Assembly: GCA_028869615.1 (NCBI GenBank)
Contig: JAGWRQ010000013.1
Location: forward strand, 1-18,878
Direction: 5' to 3'
DNA: 18,878 bases
Origin: Candidatus Methylomirabilota bacterium
Lineage (GTDB): Bacteria > Methylomirabilota > Methylomirabilia > Methylomirabilales > Methylomirabilaceae
Every line of letters begins with the position of its first letter. Position 1 is the stretch's first letter. Made by a program: the position numbers and the translations under genes. Positions 1 to 6,982 of this stretch are shown here, in pieces. Under the pieces are notes generated by a model. The model saw only the letters and a program-made list of their open reading frames with translations, ran no database searches and had not been told where the DNA came from.

Positions 1-548
1 TAAAAGGCGAAGAATGCGAGATTAATCCAAAAGGCAAGCTCGACATCGAATCTCGCTTGATGAGCATGCCAGACAGCGGCAAGCGTAGTGGTCGTGATAA
101 GCGCCGCAATTACGCCAAGCCGTCGGTCGAACAGCAGCTTTCCACTAAAGTACACGAGGAACACCAGCCCGATCCCGAAGGTCGCTGATGGAAATCGAAT
201 GGCAAACTCAGTCGGCCCCCACAGGACAAGGGACAGCGCCATAAGCCAGAAATGCAGTGGGGGTTTGTTCACATAGGGACGTCCCTCGTAGACAAGCTGC
301 AGCCAGTCCCCGGTCCGAACCATCCTTCGCGCAATGGCCGCGTACATCCCCTCGTCGCCTCTGAGGGGTATGCCCAGATGCGAGTAGAAGACGAAAAGCA
401 CCCAGACGAGCAGAGCGCCCAGGACCAGCCACTCCTTTTCCAGACATCCCCCTATCCCACATCCCCCCGCACCGCCCTTTGCAAAAGGGGGGATGTCTGG
501 GGCTGAAGGAGAATTTACTTCGTACCCCGCACCTCGCAGTTCGCCCAT
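1..548 (-). CDS. ArnT/PMT-like membrane glycosyltransferase (GT39 family), N-terminal part
   Basis: The reading frame is open from an ATG at 548 to the window edge, giving 182 codons of a longer gene. After a hydrophobic segment at about residues 40-60 comes an acidic D65-E66 pair followed by GMYAAIARRM. Around residues 89-101 there is GRPYVNKPPLHFW, and more membrane segments follow. This is the first-loop pattern of GT39/ArnT-like enzymes, which move sugars from polyprenyl-phosphate donors to lipid A or protein on the periplasmic side. The ATG lies two bases after the kdsD stop (TAG AG ATG). Residues 4-11 come from a GC-rich heptad-like stretch, and residues 17-37 (PDIPPFAKGG and following) come from a palindromic repeat at 440-500, so the N-terminus is unusual. 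Translation might instead start at a non-ATG codon after the repeat. The family call is firm; the acceptor is unknown. Confidence 0.8.
   Translation of the reverse strand, partial: MGELRGAGYEVNSPSAPDIPPFAKGGAGGCGIGGCLEKEWLVLGALLVWVLFVFYSHLGIPLRGDEGMYAAIARRMVRTGDWLQLVYEGRPYVNKPPLHFWLMALSLVLWGPTEFAIRFPSATFGIGLVFLVYFSGKLLFDRRLGVIAALITTTTLAAVWHAHQARFDVELAFWINLAFFAF
440..500. repeat. GC-rich palindromic repeat read in frame near the start of the ArnT-like gene
   Basis: Bases 440-452 (CCAGACATCCCCC) and 488-500 are perfect 13-bp inverted arms with a 35-base loop. The loop holds a second left arm: ACATCCCCCC at 459-468 pairs with GGGGGGATGT at 487-496, so two hairpins compete for the same right arm. 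Read on the minus strand, the element has no stop in the ArnT-like frame and adds about 21 residues. There is no transposase and I saw no clear target duplication. A role as hairpin or attenuator between kdsD and the downstream gene is inference. Confidence 0.75.
516..531 (-). repeat. Short GC-rich repeat copy at the kdsD/ArnT-like junction
   Basis: On the minus strand this reads TGCGGGGTACGAAGTA. It matches 14 of 16 bases of the plus-strand sequence at 15436-15451, so the two copies are inverted relative to each other about 15 kb apart. It lies in a stretch with an approximate 7-base rhythm (GCGAACT, GCGAGGT, GCGGGGT, ACGAAGT) that is translated as residues 2-11 of the ArnT-like protein. Confidence 0.5.
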
Positions 549-550
549 CT

Positions 551-1510
551 CTATACCACCCCAGCCCTCAAAAGATCGTGCAGATGGATGACCCCATCCG
601 GCTTCGCCTCGTGATCTACACTCAGCAGGGAGGTGATCGCGTGCCGTTCCATAACCTCCAGCGCCTTGGCCGCAAGGGCGTCCTTGTCGATAGTCCTGGG
701 GTTTGGCGTCATACAGTCTCTGACCTGCCGCTGCAATAGATCGATCCCTCTTTGGAGCGCCCGCCGAAGGTCGCCATCGGTCAGGATCCCGGTGAGGATC
801 CCGGCCTCGTCCACCACAGCGGTCATCCCGAGCTGCTTTCGCGAAATCTCGGTGACTGCGTCACGCATGAGCGCATCCTGCGCGATGATAGGGAGTCGCT
901 CGCCGACATGCATCAGGTCCTTCACCCGCCAAAGCAGTCGCCTCCCCAGACTGCCGGCCGGATGCAGGAGGGCAAAGTCGGCCTCGGTGAAGCCGCGCTG
1001 CTCGAGCAGGACAACAGCGAGCGCATCGCCCATTGCCAAGGCTGCCGTGGTGCTGGCAGTCGGCGCCAATGCCAGCGGGCAGGCTTCTTTCGCTACACCG
1101 ACATCGATGGCAACATCGCTCTGTCGGGCAAGGGTAGAAGCAGAATCGCCGACCAGCGCGATCAGTGTGAGGCCGAGCCGTTTGATCGCGGGGAGCAAGC
1201 CCACAAGCTCATCCGTCTCACCGCTGTTCGAGACCGCAATCACGACATCGCCACGGACCAGCATTCCCAGATCGCCATGCCCCCCCTCGGCGGGGTGGAG
1301 AAAGAACGCAGGGGTTCCGGTGCTGGCCATGGTGGAGGCAATCTTCTGAGCAACCGAGCCGGACTTGCCCATGCCGGTCAGCACGACCCGGCCCCGGCAG
1401 TCCCGGAGGATCTCGACGGCCCGGTCGAACCGCTCATTAAGTTTCGGGATCAAGGCCAGGATCGCCTCGGCCTCGATCTGCAACACGTGTCGCCCTCGAT
1501 CGGCAATCAT
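551..1510 (-). CDS. kdsD: D-arabinose-5-phosphate isomerase (KdsD/KpsF)
   Basis: This 319-residue enzyme interconverts ribulose-5-phosphate and arabinose-5-phosphate, the first committed step towards KDO. The N-terminal SIS domain (about residues 35-170) carries GMGKSG (K49), GGHGD (H78), SGETDE (E101) and KEACP (E142), with H183 in LLHPAGSLGRR. These line up at a constant offset of 10 with the catalytic positions known for E. coli KdsD (K59, H88, E111, E152, H193). Two CBS domains follow at about 197-255 and 264-319. Length is normal for the family. The ATG overlaps the heptosyltransferase stop as ATGA, so translation is probably coupled. Together with kdsA at 10834-11709 it supplies the KDO pathway. 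A capsule-specific KpsF paralogue cannot be excluded, but no other capsule genes are nearby. Confidence 0.96.
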   Translation of the reverse strand: MIADRGRHVLQIEAEAILALIPKLNERFDRAVEILRDCRGRVVLTGMGKSGSVAQKIASTMASTGTPAFFLHPAEGGHGDLGMLVRGDVVIAVSNSGETDELVGLLPAIKRLGLTLIALVGDSASTLARQSDVAIDVGVAKEACPLALAPTASTTAALAMGDALAVVLLEQRGFTEADFALLHPAGSLGRRLLWRVKDLMHVGERLPIIAQDALMRDAVTEISRKQLGMTAVVDEAGILTGILTDGDLRRALQRGIDLLQRQVRDCMTPNPRTIDKDALAAKALEVMERHAITSLLSVDHEAKPDGVIHLHDLLRAGVV

Positions 1511-2565
1511 AGAATCTCGGTCCGCTCTGGCGGAGTCCCGAGCATCCGCTCTACGACGGGGATCACCTCATCAAGCTCGATCAATCGCATGCAGTTCTGC
1601 TCCCCACGCTGGCACCCGCCCGGGAAGCAGGGCCGGCAATCCACCCCCTTGTAGAGCGTGGCATGACCCTGACCGGCCGGTCCCCAGATCCTCGGATCGG
1701 CAGGACCAAAAAGGCCGACCACCGGCGTGCCCATCGCAGCCGCGATATGCATTGGTCCGTTGTCGTTTCCAACAAGGAGGGCAGCCTGTCGGAGCAGCCC
1801 GGCCAACTCCAAGAGCGTCAAGCGCCCGACCAGCGAACGACAGCCGGTTTCTACCCGGCTCAGGATTGCCTCAGCGGTCTCCTGATCTGCAACGGAACCG
1901 AGCAGCACCACCTTGATCCCGAGCTTCCCCTGAATATAGTCGATCAGGCCCGCCAACCGCGCAGCAGGCCAGCTTTTAAACCACCACCGGGCACCTGGAT
2001 GCACCGCCACAAAGCGCTCACCGGACAAGATGTCGACGGCGCCGAGGGCAGCGCCAGCGGCCGCCTCATCGGACGCTCGAATCTTGAGTATAGGCAACGA
2101 AGGGGCAACCGGAATCCCCAGCACCTCCAGCGCCATCAGATGCTGGCGGATCATCGGAATCGGCTGCTCCTGCACCGGGACCAGATGCGTGTAGAGTCGC
2201 CCACGCCAGCGACCTTCTCGATTGAAGCCGACTCTAGTCGCCGCTCCGGTGAGTCGGCTCAGGATCGCCGCGCGGTCTCCATCGGTCAGATCGAGCACGA
2301 GATCGAAGCGGCGCCGACGCAGCGCCGCAGCGAATTTCAGTTGACGCAGCGGCGACCCTGCCCGCTCCGCGATCAGCACCTCATCCAAATAAGGGTTGGT
2401 GGCAATCATCGTCTCGGTACCCGGATTGACCAGCATTGAAAGGACCGCTTTTGGAAAGACCGCCCGCAAGGAGGCGATAACGGGGGTGCTGAGCAACACA
2501 TCGCCCAGGTATCTCAGTTTGATCACCAATATCCGCTCTGGTGCGACCATGCCAGAGGTCGACAT
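1507..2565 (-). CDS. Lipopolysaccharide heptosyltransferase, GT9 family (heptosyltransferase III/WaaQ-like)
   Basis: A 352-residue cytoplasmic enzyme expected to add heptose from an ADP-heptose donor to the LPS core. N-terminal ILVIKLRYLGDVLLSTPVI is the GT9 signature. HPGARWWFKSWP (189-200) and the NDNGPMHIAAAMGTP stretch (267-281) form the C-terminal nucleotide-binding lobe. A cysteine cluster (C310, C313, C318, C325) near the end is common in WaaQ-like members. The frame is open upstream, but the ATG at 2565 overlaps the preceding GT4 stop as TGATG and has GGGAAG six bases before it, so I chose this start. The acceptor sugar, and heptosyltransferase I, II or III specificity, cannot be fixed from sequence; the WaaQ-like call rests on the HPGARW and cysteine motifs. 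Confidence 0.9.
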   Translation of the reverse strand: MSTSGMVAPERILVIKLRYLGDVLLSTPVIASLRAVFPKAVLSMLVNPGTETMIATNPYLDEVLIAERAGSPLRQLKFAAALRRRRFDLVLDLTDGDRAAILSRLTGAATRVGFNREGRWRGRLYTHLVPVQEQPIPMIRQHLMALEVLGIPVAPSLPILKIRASDEAAAGAALGAVDILSGERFVAVHPGARWWFKSWPAARLAGLIDYIQGKLGIKVVLLGSVADQETAEAILSRVETGCRSLVGRLTLLELAGLLRQAALLVGNDNGPMHIAAAMGTPVVGLFGPADPRIWGPAGQGHATLYKGVDCRPCFPGGCQRGEQNCMRLIELDEVIPVVERMLGTPPERTEIL

Positions 2566-3665
2566 CACCGACTTCCCACCCGGCGATATGCCTGCAGTGT
2601 CTCGCGCGCAGTTCGCTCCCACGAGAACTGCTTTATGCGATCGAACCCACGCGCTCGAAGCATGACGGCCAGCGTTTCATCTTCCAAGATAGCGTTCATC
2701 GCGTCAGCCAGGGCCTCAGGGTCCCGGGGATCCACCTGGAGGGCCGCCTCTCCGACAACCTCTGGGAGCGAAGATGTGTTCGAGGTGATGGTGGGGGCTC
2801 CGCACGCCATCGCCTCCAGGGGCGGCAAACCGAAACCCTCATAGAGCGAGGGGTAGACAAACAGGTCAGCGTAGGAATAGAGGCGTCGGACCTCCTCCTG
2901 GGGAAGATAGCCCGGCATGACGACTTCCCCATCCAGGCCCGAGCCCCTGACGACATCAGAGATCTCCTCAATCCCCTGTCCGGAAGCGCCAACGAGCACG
3001 AGGCAGTGAGAACGCCGTATGCGAGTCAGCCGGCCAAAGGCCCGCACCAGCGTGGGGACATTTTTGCGCGGCTCGAGCGTCCCCACGAACAGCACATACC
3101 TGTCCCGAGGCAGGGCATACCGCCGACAAAGCGCCTCGCGACCTCCCGCAACACGCTCGGGGTAGTAGTCGTCGCCTACGCCGGGATTGATGACTTCGAT
3201 CTTCTCGCGGGGCACGCCCATCAAATCACCCACGTCTCGAGCTGCGTGCTCAGACAGAACCAAAATAAGGGTGGCTCGATGAGCTGTGCGCTTGGTCTTC
3301 TCTGATGCCAGGCGGGCTCCCCAACGGCGCGGCGCGACACCGGGCACACGTTCGGCCGCCAAGTCATGGATAGAGACGATACTCCCACGTCTGCCGAAGC
3401 CCCGAAGCCGATAGCTCGTCCCATGGTAGACGTCCAACTCGTCGAGCCGGCTCCTCGCCCACAGCAGGAGTTTGGGAGCGGAAACCACACGAACATTTCC
3501 ACCCCATCCCGCCGGGGTCTTCGACTCGCCCCACATACCGGTGCGGTACAGTACAAACTCATCATCGGGGGCCAAGCGCACCATGTGCGTGATCAGGTTA
3601 GCTACGTATTGGCCGATCCCGGCCTGCCGTATGAACATCGGATTCGCGTCAATGCCGATGATCAC
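2565..3665 (-). CDS. Glycosyltransferase family 4 (mannosyltransferase-like)
   Basis: A 366-residue retaining GT-B glycosyltransferase acting on the inner membrane face. N-terminal IGIDANPMFIRQAGIGQY is the glycine-rich acceptor-side start of this subgroup. FVGTLEPRKNVPTLVRAF (193-210) opens the donor lobe, and YEGFGLPPLEAMACG contains the EX7E pair E276/E284. It resembles enzymes annotated as O-antigen mannosyltransferases (WbaZ/MtfB type), but the donor is not provable. The frame extends to a TTG at 3671. I prefer GTG at 3665 because it overlaps the ligase-family stop as GTGA and follows an AGGTGGG ribosome site. It is followed directly by the heptosyltransferase. Confidence 0.88.
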   Translation of the reverse strand: MIIGIDANPMFIRQAGIGQYVANLITHMVRLAPDDEFVLYRTGMWGESKTPAGWGGNVRVVSAPKLLLWARSRLDELDVYHGTSYRLRGFGRRGSIVSIHDLAAERVPGVAPRRWGARLASEKTKRTAHRATLILVLSEHAARDVGDLMGVPREKIEVINPGVGDDYYPERVAGGREALCRRYALPRDRYVLFVGTLEPRKNVPTLVRAFGRLTRIRRSHCLVLVGASGQGIEEISDVVRGSGLDGEVVMPGYLPQEEVRRLYSYADLFVYPSLYEGFGLPPLEAMACGAPTITSNTSSLPEVVGEAALQVDPRDPEALADAMNAILEDETLAVMLRARGFDRIKQFSWERTARETLQAYRRVGSR

Positions 3666-4885
3666 GGCCAACCCACCTGAGGTAACCGTGCTGCCCTACT
3701 CGAGCTCAGCATGAGGGCGGTGAGCGACCAAAAGGCGATCGCCACTTCCGACTCGAGGGTCGTGTTGACCACTCCAGCAACCAGAACAGTAATGAAGCTC
3801 CCCATGGCAACATACCATAGGGCCCTGCAAAGTGAGCGCTCCACATGGCGCTGCTTGATCCCCTCGTAGGCATAGCACACGAACACAGCGGTAAGCGCCA
3901 GGAGCCCGAGCAGTCCTTCCTCCGCCATGGTATGGAAGAACAGGCTATGACCGTCACGGTACGGTTCCTTAAGGCCGTACTGCTTATAGTCCAAGGTTTT
4001 GATTCTGAAGTTTCTTGGACCAACCCCCAGGAGGGGACGATCCTTGAGGATCAGGATAGCAGCCCTCCAAATCTTGACTCGCTCCCTGGCGTTGTCATCC
4101 TGGGAAAGGTGGGTCAGCATCTCGATCTGCCTGGTATAGAGTCTTCCTGCGATCTGAAGACTGAGGAACGTGGCTATCACGAGTAAGGTGGCAACCGCGA
4201 TCAGCGTCCATCGCCGAAGAGAGATCGAGAAGAAGAGAAGACAGGCCATAAATGCCGCCCATCCCCCTCTTGAGTAGGTTAAAAAGAGCGCAACCAATGT
4301 AAGAACGGCAAGCGCGCCCATGGCCATTTTTCCTGGAATTGGCCAGTCCATTAACAGGAGGAGACCGATCAAGAGGGCCAACATGATGACGAGATACGGC
4401 GCCGTACTGTTAGGATGGCCAAGCGATTTTATCTCTAATCGAAGTTGATTTTTACTGAAATAGTTGAAGAGGCCCCAAGCAACGCCTACCCCAGTGGAAG
4501 CAATGAAGGACCACAGGCAAAATCGGACCTTTGGAACAGTGTCAACATCATTCACTATCATCAGAAAGAGCGACAGCGGCCTGAACACTTCCCACGCTCC
4601 GCGGAAGCCGCTCCATCGATCGATAGCGAAGGTGGCGCTCAACAAGGACGCGAGAAAGAACAGGGAGAAGAAAACTCCGATAGGCGTGAAGGTCACTGGC
4701 CACCGGCGGTCCCCCACCCTTTTCCAGACCCACCCTCCCAAGGCGAGGAAGTAGCCGATGTTCTTGAGGGACTCGGAGAGCGGCAGAAAGACAATCGTGA
4801 TGATCAAGCCCCCCATGAAGACCACGTCCGCGTAGAACACCAGGCTTCTTAGGGTCTGCGATCTCACCAGCGTCCTGGTTACCAT
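3662..4885 (-). CDS. O-antigen ligase/polymerase family membrane protein (Wzy_C domain)
   Basis: A 407-residue polytopic inner-membrane protein with about ten to twelve hydrophobic segments. YSRGGW (204-209, R206) begins the second half. A large periplasmic loop at about 245-315 carries RVKIWRAAILILKDRPLLGVG and ends in DGHSLFFHTMAEEG (H313), the arginine/histidine pattern of the O-antigen ligase family. Such proteins attach undecaprenyl-linked glycans to lipid A-core (WaaL) or polymerise repeat units (Wzy), and sequence alone does not separate these. The ATG at 4885 has AAAGGA six bases upstream. The stop overlaps the next gene as GTGA. A neighbouring initiating sugar transferase and core enzymes favour a ligase role, which is inference. 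Confidence 0.85.
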   Translation of the reverse strand: MVTRTLVRSQTLRSLVFYADVVFMGGLIITIVFLPLSESLKNIGYFLALGGWVWKRVGDRRWPVTFTPIGVFFSLFFLASLLSATFAIDRWSGFRGAWEVFRPLSLFLMIVNDVDTVPKVRFCLWSFIASTGVGVAWGLFNYFSKNQLRLEIKSLGHPNSTAPYLVIMLALLIGLLLLMDWPIPGKMAMGALAVLTLVALFLTYSRGGWAAFMACLLFFSISLRRWTLIAVATLLVIATFLSLQIAGRLYTRQIEMLTHLSQDDNARERVKIWRAAILILKDRPLLGVGPRNFRIKTLDYKQYGLKEPYRDGHSLFFHTMAEEGLLGLLALTAVFVCYAYEGIKQRHVERSLCRALWYVAMGSFITVLVAGVVNTTLESEVAIAFWSLTALMLSSSRAARLPQVGWP

Positions 4886-5004
4886 GACCTTTCCTTTCCA
4901 GCCGTTGCCCTTTCGGTTCTGAGCAGCGCCCAGGCTTTCACGTAGCAGACGAACGTGTGGAAGCTGTAAAGGGCGGCATAGACCAGCCCATGCTTGATTT
5001 CCCC
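4879..5004 (-). pseudogene. C-terminal remnant of a GT2 (WaaE-like) glycosyltransferase
   Basis: The gap between the second methyltransferase and the ligase-family gene holds a reading frame with HGLVYAALYSFHTFVCYVK then AWALLRTER, ending at a TAA (4879-4881) overlapping the ligase start. The tandem GT2 protein ends in HGLVYAALFSFHTFARYVK then AWEL. DNA at 4919-4992 matches 6996-7069 at 62 of 74 bases by my count. No start codon, DxD or catalytic domain remains, so this is the stump of a deleted paralogue. The rest of the gap (5005-5055) shows nothing recognisable. Confidence 0.8.
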
Positions 5005-5055
5005 TTCACCGCGTTGATGTCCCGGACGGTGAAGACGGTACGCGGCACCATGCGC

Positions 5056-5820
5056 CTACACCTTTTGGGCCTTGACGATCAGGATCTCGCCAAAGAGCAG
5101 CTTCCTGGAGTTCAGCAGCTCCCGGACAGGTATCTCTTCCGGAGTATCGCCACCGAGCTGTTCCTTTACGATGAACCGCTCCAGCAAACGGTAGAAGAAC
5201 GGATGTTTCCGCTCAAGCTTGTTCACTTCCAGGTCAGTGATCCGGAACCGGTGTTTTTCCAAAATATAGCGGAGCTCCAGGTAGCTAATCGGGTTCAGGT
5301 GCTTGACGGTCCACCCTCCGCCAACTGCCTGCTCCCGCCGGACCATCAGATCGAAGTGGATCGGGTACCCCAGCCTCAGACAGTGCATTCGGGACTTCAG
5401 CGAGAGGGTGTTGGGAGTGGTGAGGATCAGCATTCCTCCCGATTTGAGCACTCGTCGCACCTCCCTAACCAGATGATGAGGATTCTCGATATGCTCGATC
5501 CCCTCTACACAGACCACGATATCGAACGACTCCTCCGGAAACGGCAGTTCTTTGTTCAGGTCCAGAGAGTGACACGGCAGATCCGTGAGCTTGAAGAGAG
5601 AGGGTTCGATGTCCCCGCACACGATCTCGTGTCCCAGCGCCAACAGCTCAAGCGCCAGGGCTCCCTCCCCGCTCGGGACGTCGAGGACCTTTCCTGGTGG
5701 CTCGCACCGCAGCAACCCGATCACCATCTCGTGGACAAGTGAAACCGTCATCGGGCGTGGCAGATCATCACTGCGAGCGAGCCCACCCTGTACGGTGCGA
5801 TTCGTTGTGGATGTGCCCAA
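5056..5820 (-). CDS. Class I SAM-dependent methyltransferase
   Basis: A 254-residue Rossmann-fold methyltransferase. Motif I is VLDVPSGEGALALELL (45-60), then GDIEPS at the acidic strand end. SFDIVVCVEGIEHIENP and LKSGGMLILTTPN are the post-motif strands of the Methyltransf_11/23 group. Family members in polysaccharide clusters often cap or decorate glycan chains; the substrate is unknown here. No ATG fits the N-terminus. The TTG at 5820 has AAAGG six bases upstream and lies 16 bases after the preceding GT4 stop, so I accept it; a downstream ATG (residue 24) would also keep motif I. It is followed by the GT2 remnant. Confidence 0.85.
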   Translation of the reverse strand: MGTSTTNRTVQGGLARSDDLPRPMTVSLVHEMVIGLLRCEPPGKVLDVPSGEGALALELLALGHEIVCGDIEPSLFKLTDLPCHSLDLNKELPFPEESFDIVVCVEGIEHIENPHHLVREVRRVLKSGGMLILTTPNTLSLKSRMHCLRLGYPIHFDLMVRREQAVGGGWTVKHLNPISYLELRYILEKHRFRITDLEVNKLERKHPFFYRLLERFIVKEQLGGDTPEEIPVRELLNSRKLLFGEILIVKAQKV

Positions 5821-5836
5821 TCTGAACCTTTCGGAT

Positions 5837-6970
5837 CTACCCCGACGACCGGTTGAGTAGTCGATCGTATAGACCGGTCAAGATGCGCATCTGCGTTTCG
5901 AGGCCAAAGACCGTCTCGACCCGTCCGCGTCCAAGCTCCCCCATTAATGCCCGGCGCTGTGGGTCTTTTAAGAGCTCCACAAGAGCCTTGGCCAGCGCGT
6001 CAGTATCTCCTGGAGGCACCAGCAGGCCAGTCCGAGCATCCTCCACGACCTCGGGCGGCCCATCCACAGTTGTCGCCACTACCGGCTTCCCGCTGGCCAT
6101 CGCCTCGAGCAAGACGATCCCAAACCCTTCATCCACAGAGGCCAACACGAATAGGTCCATGGCATCAAGGTAAGGAAAGACGTCTTCCTGAAACCCGGCA
6201 AAGCGCAATCGGCCACCGAGGTCAAGAGATTCACCCAATCGCTCCAATCCACTTCTGAGTCCGCGATCATCGGCTCCAAGGATGAGGCAGGCCAGATCGG
6301 GAATCTCTCGCCTCGCCTTTGCCACCGCTCTGATGAGAACGTCATAACCCTTTTTAGGGGAGATGTTCGCCACGCAGCCGATCACAAGGGTTTCAGGAGC
6401 AATGCCGTACTCCCGCCGGATTTTCTGACCGTTCCCAACTGCTTTGGCCCTCGCCACATCGATCCCGCTATAGACCGTCACCACCTGCTCCCGACAGAGT
6501 CCCCCTTGGATGGCCTTGCGCCGCACCCCCTCCGACACTGCAATCAGGAGATTAGCCCACTGGAGTCGCAACTTCCGAAATTTTCTCGGTACCATCTCGC
6601 TTCGCGCATGGACCACGCAAGGAATCCTAGCAAGGCGACAGGCCAAGGCGACGATCGCGGCATCATCGGCGTCGTTGACGTGGACAAGCGAGATCTTCCT
6701 GGCCCGCAGTAGTCGCAGCAGCCTCAAAACGGCCCATGGGAGGAAGGGGATCGACTTCCCCTTCCTAATGGCCGGCAGCGGAAGACAGGTCGTCTCTACC
6801 GCCAGCCGGTGGAATATGGGAAGGTGTTCAGTCCCACGGGACAGCAGGACCATGGCGTTAAAGCGAGTCCTGTCGAGGTGAGACAGAATATTGAGAAGGT
6901 CCACCAGCGCTCCGCCATATGTCTGGCCGCTTGACCGATAGACATAGAGAATCTGGTGCGCCTCAGCCAT
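5837..6970 (-). CDS. Glycosyltransferase family 4
   Basis: A 377-residue GT-B enzyme. YVYRSSGQTYGGALVDLLN near the N-terminus gives the glycine-rich loop. The donor lobe opens with IGCVANISPKKGYDVLIRA (197-215). VDEGFGIVLLEAMASGKPVVAT carries EX7E residues E281 and E289, and DGPPEVVEDARTG follows, as is standard for GT4. The ATG at 6970 has GGAGAGGGG just before it and lies 12 bases after the stop of the tandem GT2 gene. It probably adds one sugar of the core or O-chain; donor and acceptor cannot be assigned. There are no membrane segments. Confidence 0.9.
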   Translation of the reverse strand: MAEAHQILYVYRSSGQTYGGALVDLLNILSHLDRTRFNAMVLLSRGTEHLPIFHRLAVETTCLPLPAIRKGKSIPFLPWAVLRLLRLLRARKISLVHVNDADDAAIVALACRLARIPCVVHARSEMVPRKFRKLRLQWANLLIAVSEGVRRKAIQGGLCREQVVTVYSGIDVARAKAVGNGQKIRREYGIAPETLVIGCVANISPKKGYDVLIRAVAKARREIPDLACLILGADDRGLRSGLERLGESLDLGGRLRFAGFQEDVFPYLDAMDLFVLASVDEGFGIVLLEAMASGKPVVATTVDGPPEVVEDARTGLLVPPGDTDALAKALVELLKDPQRRALMGELGRGRVETVFGLETQMRILTGLYDRLLNRSSG

Positions 6971-6982
6971 CCCCTCTCCAGA

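Noticed and set aside
208..462. Minus-strand 84-codon ORF starting MWDRGMSG
   Set aside because: It is out of frame with the GT39 motifs, which lie in the frame starting at 548.
440..500. Rho-independent terminator after kdsD
   Set aside because: The stem is strong but has a long loop and no T run on the transcribed strand, and the downstream coding frame passes through it.
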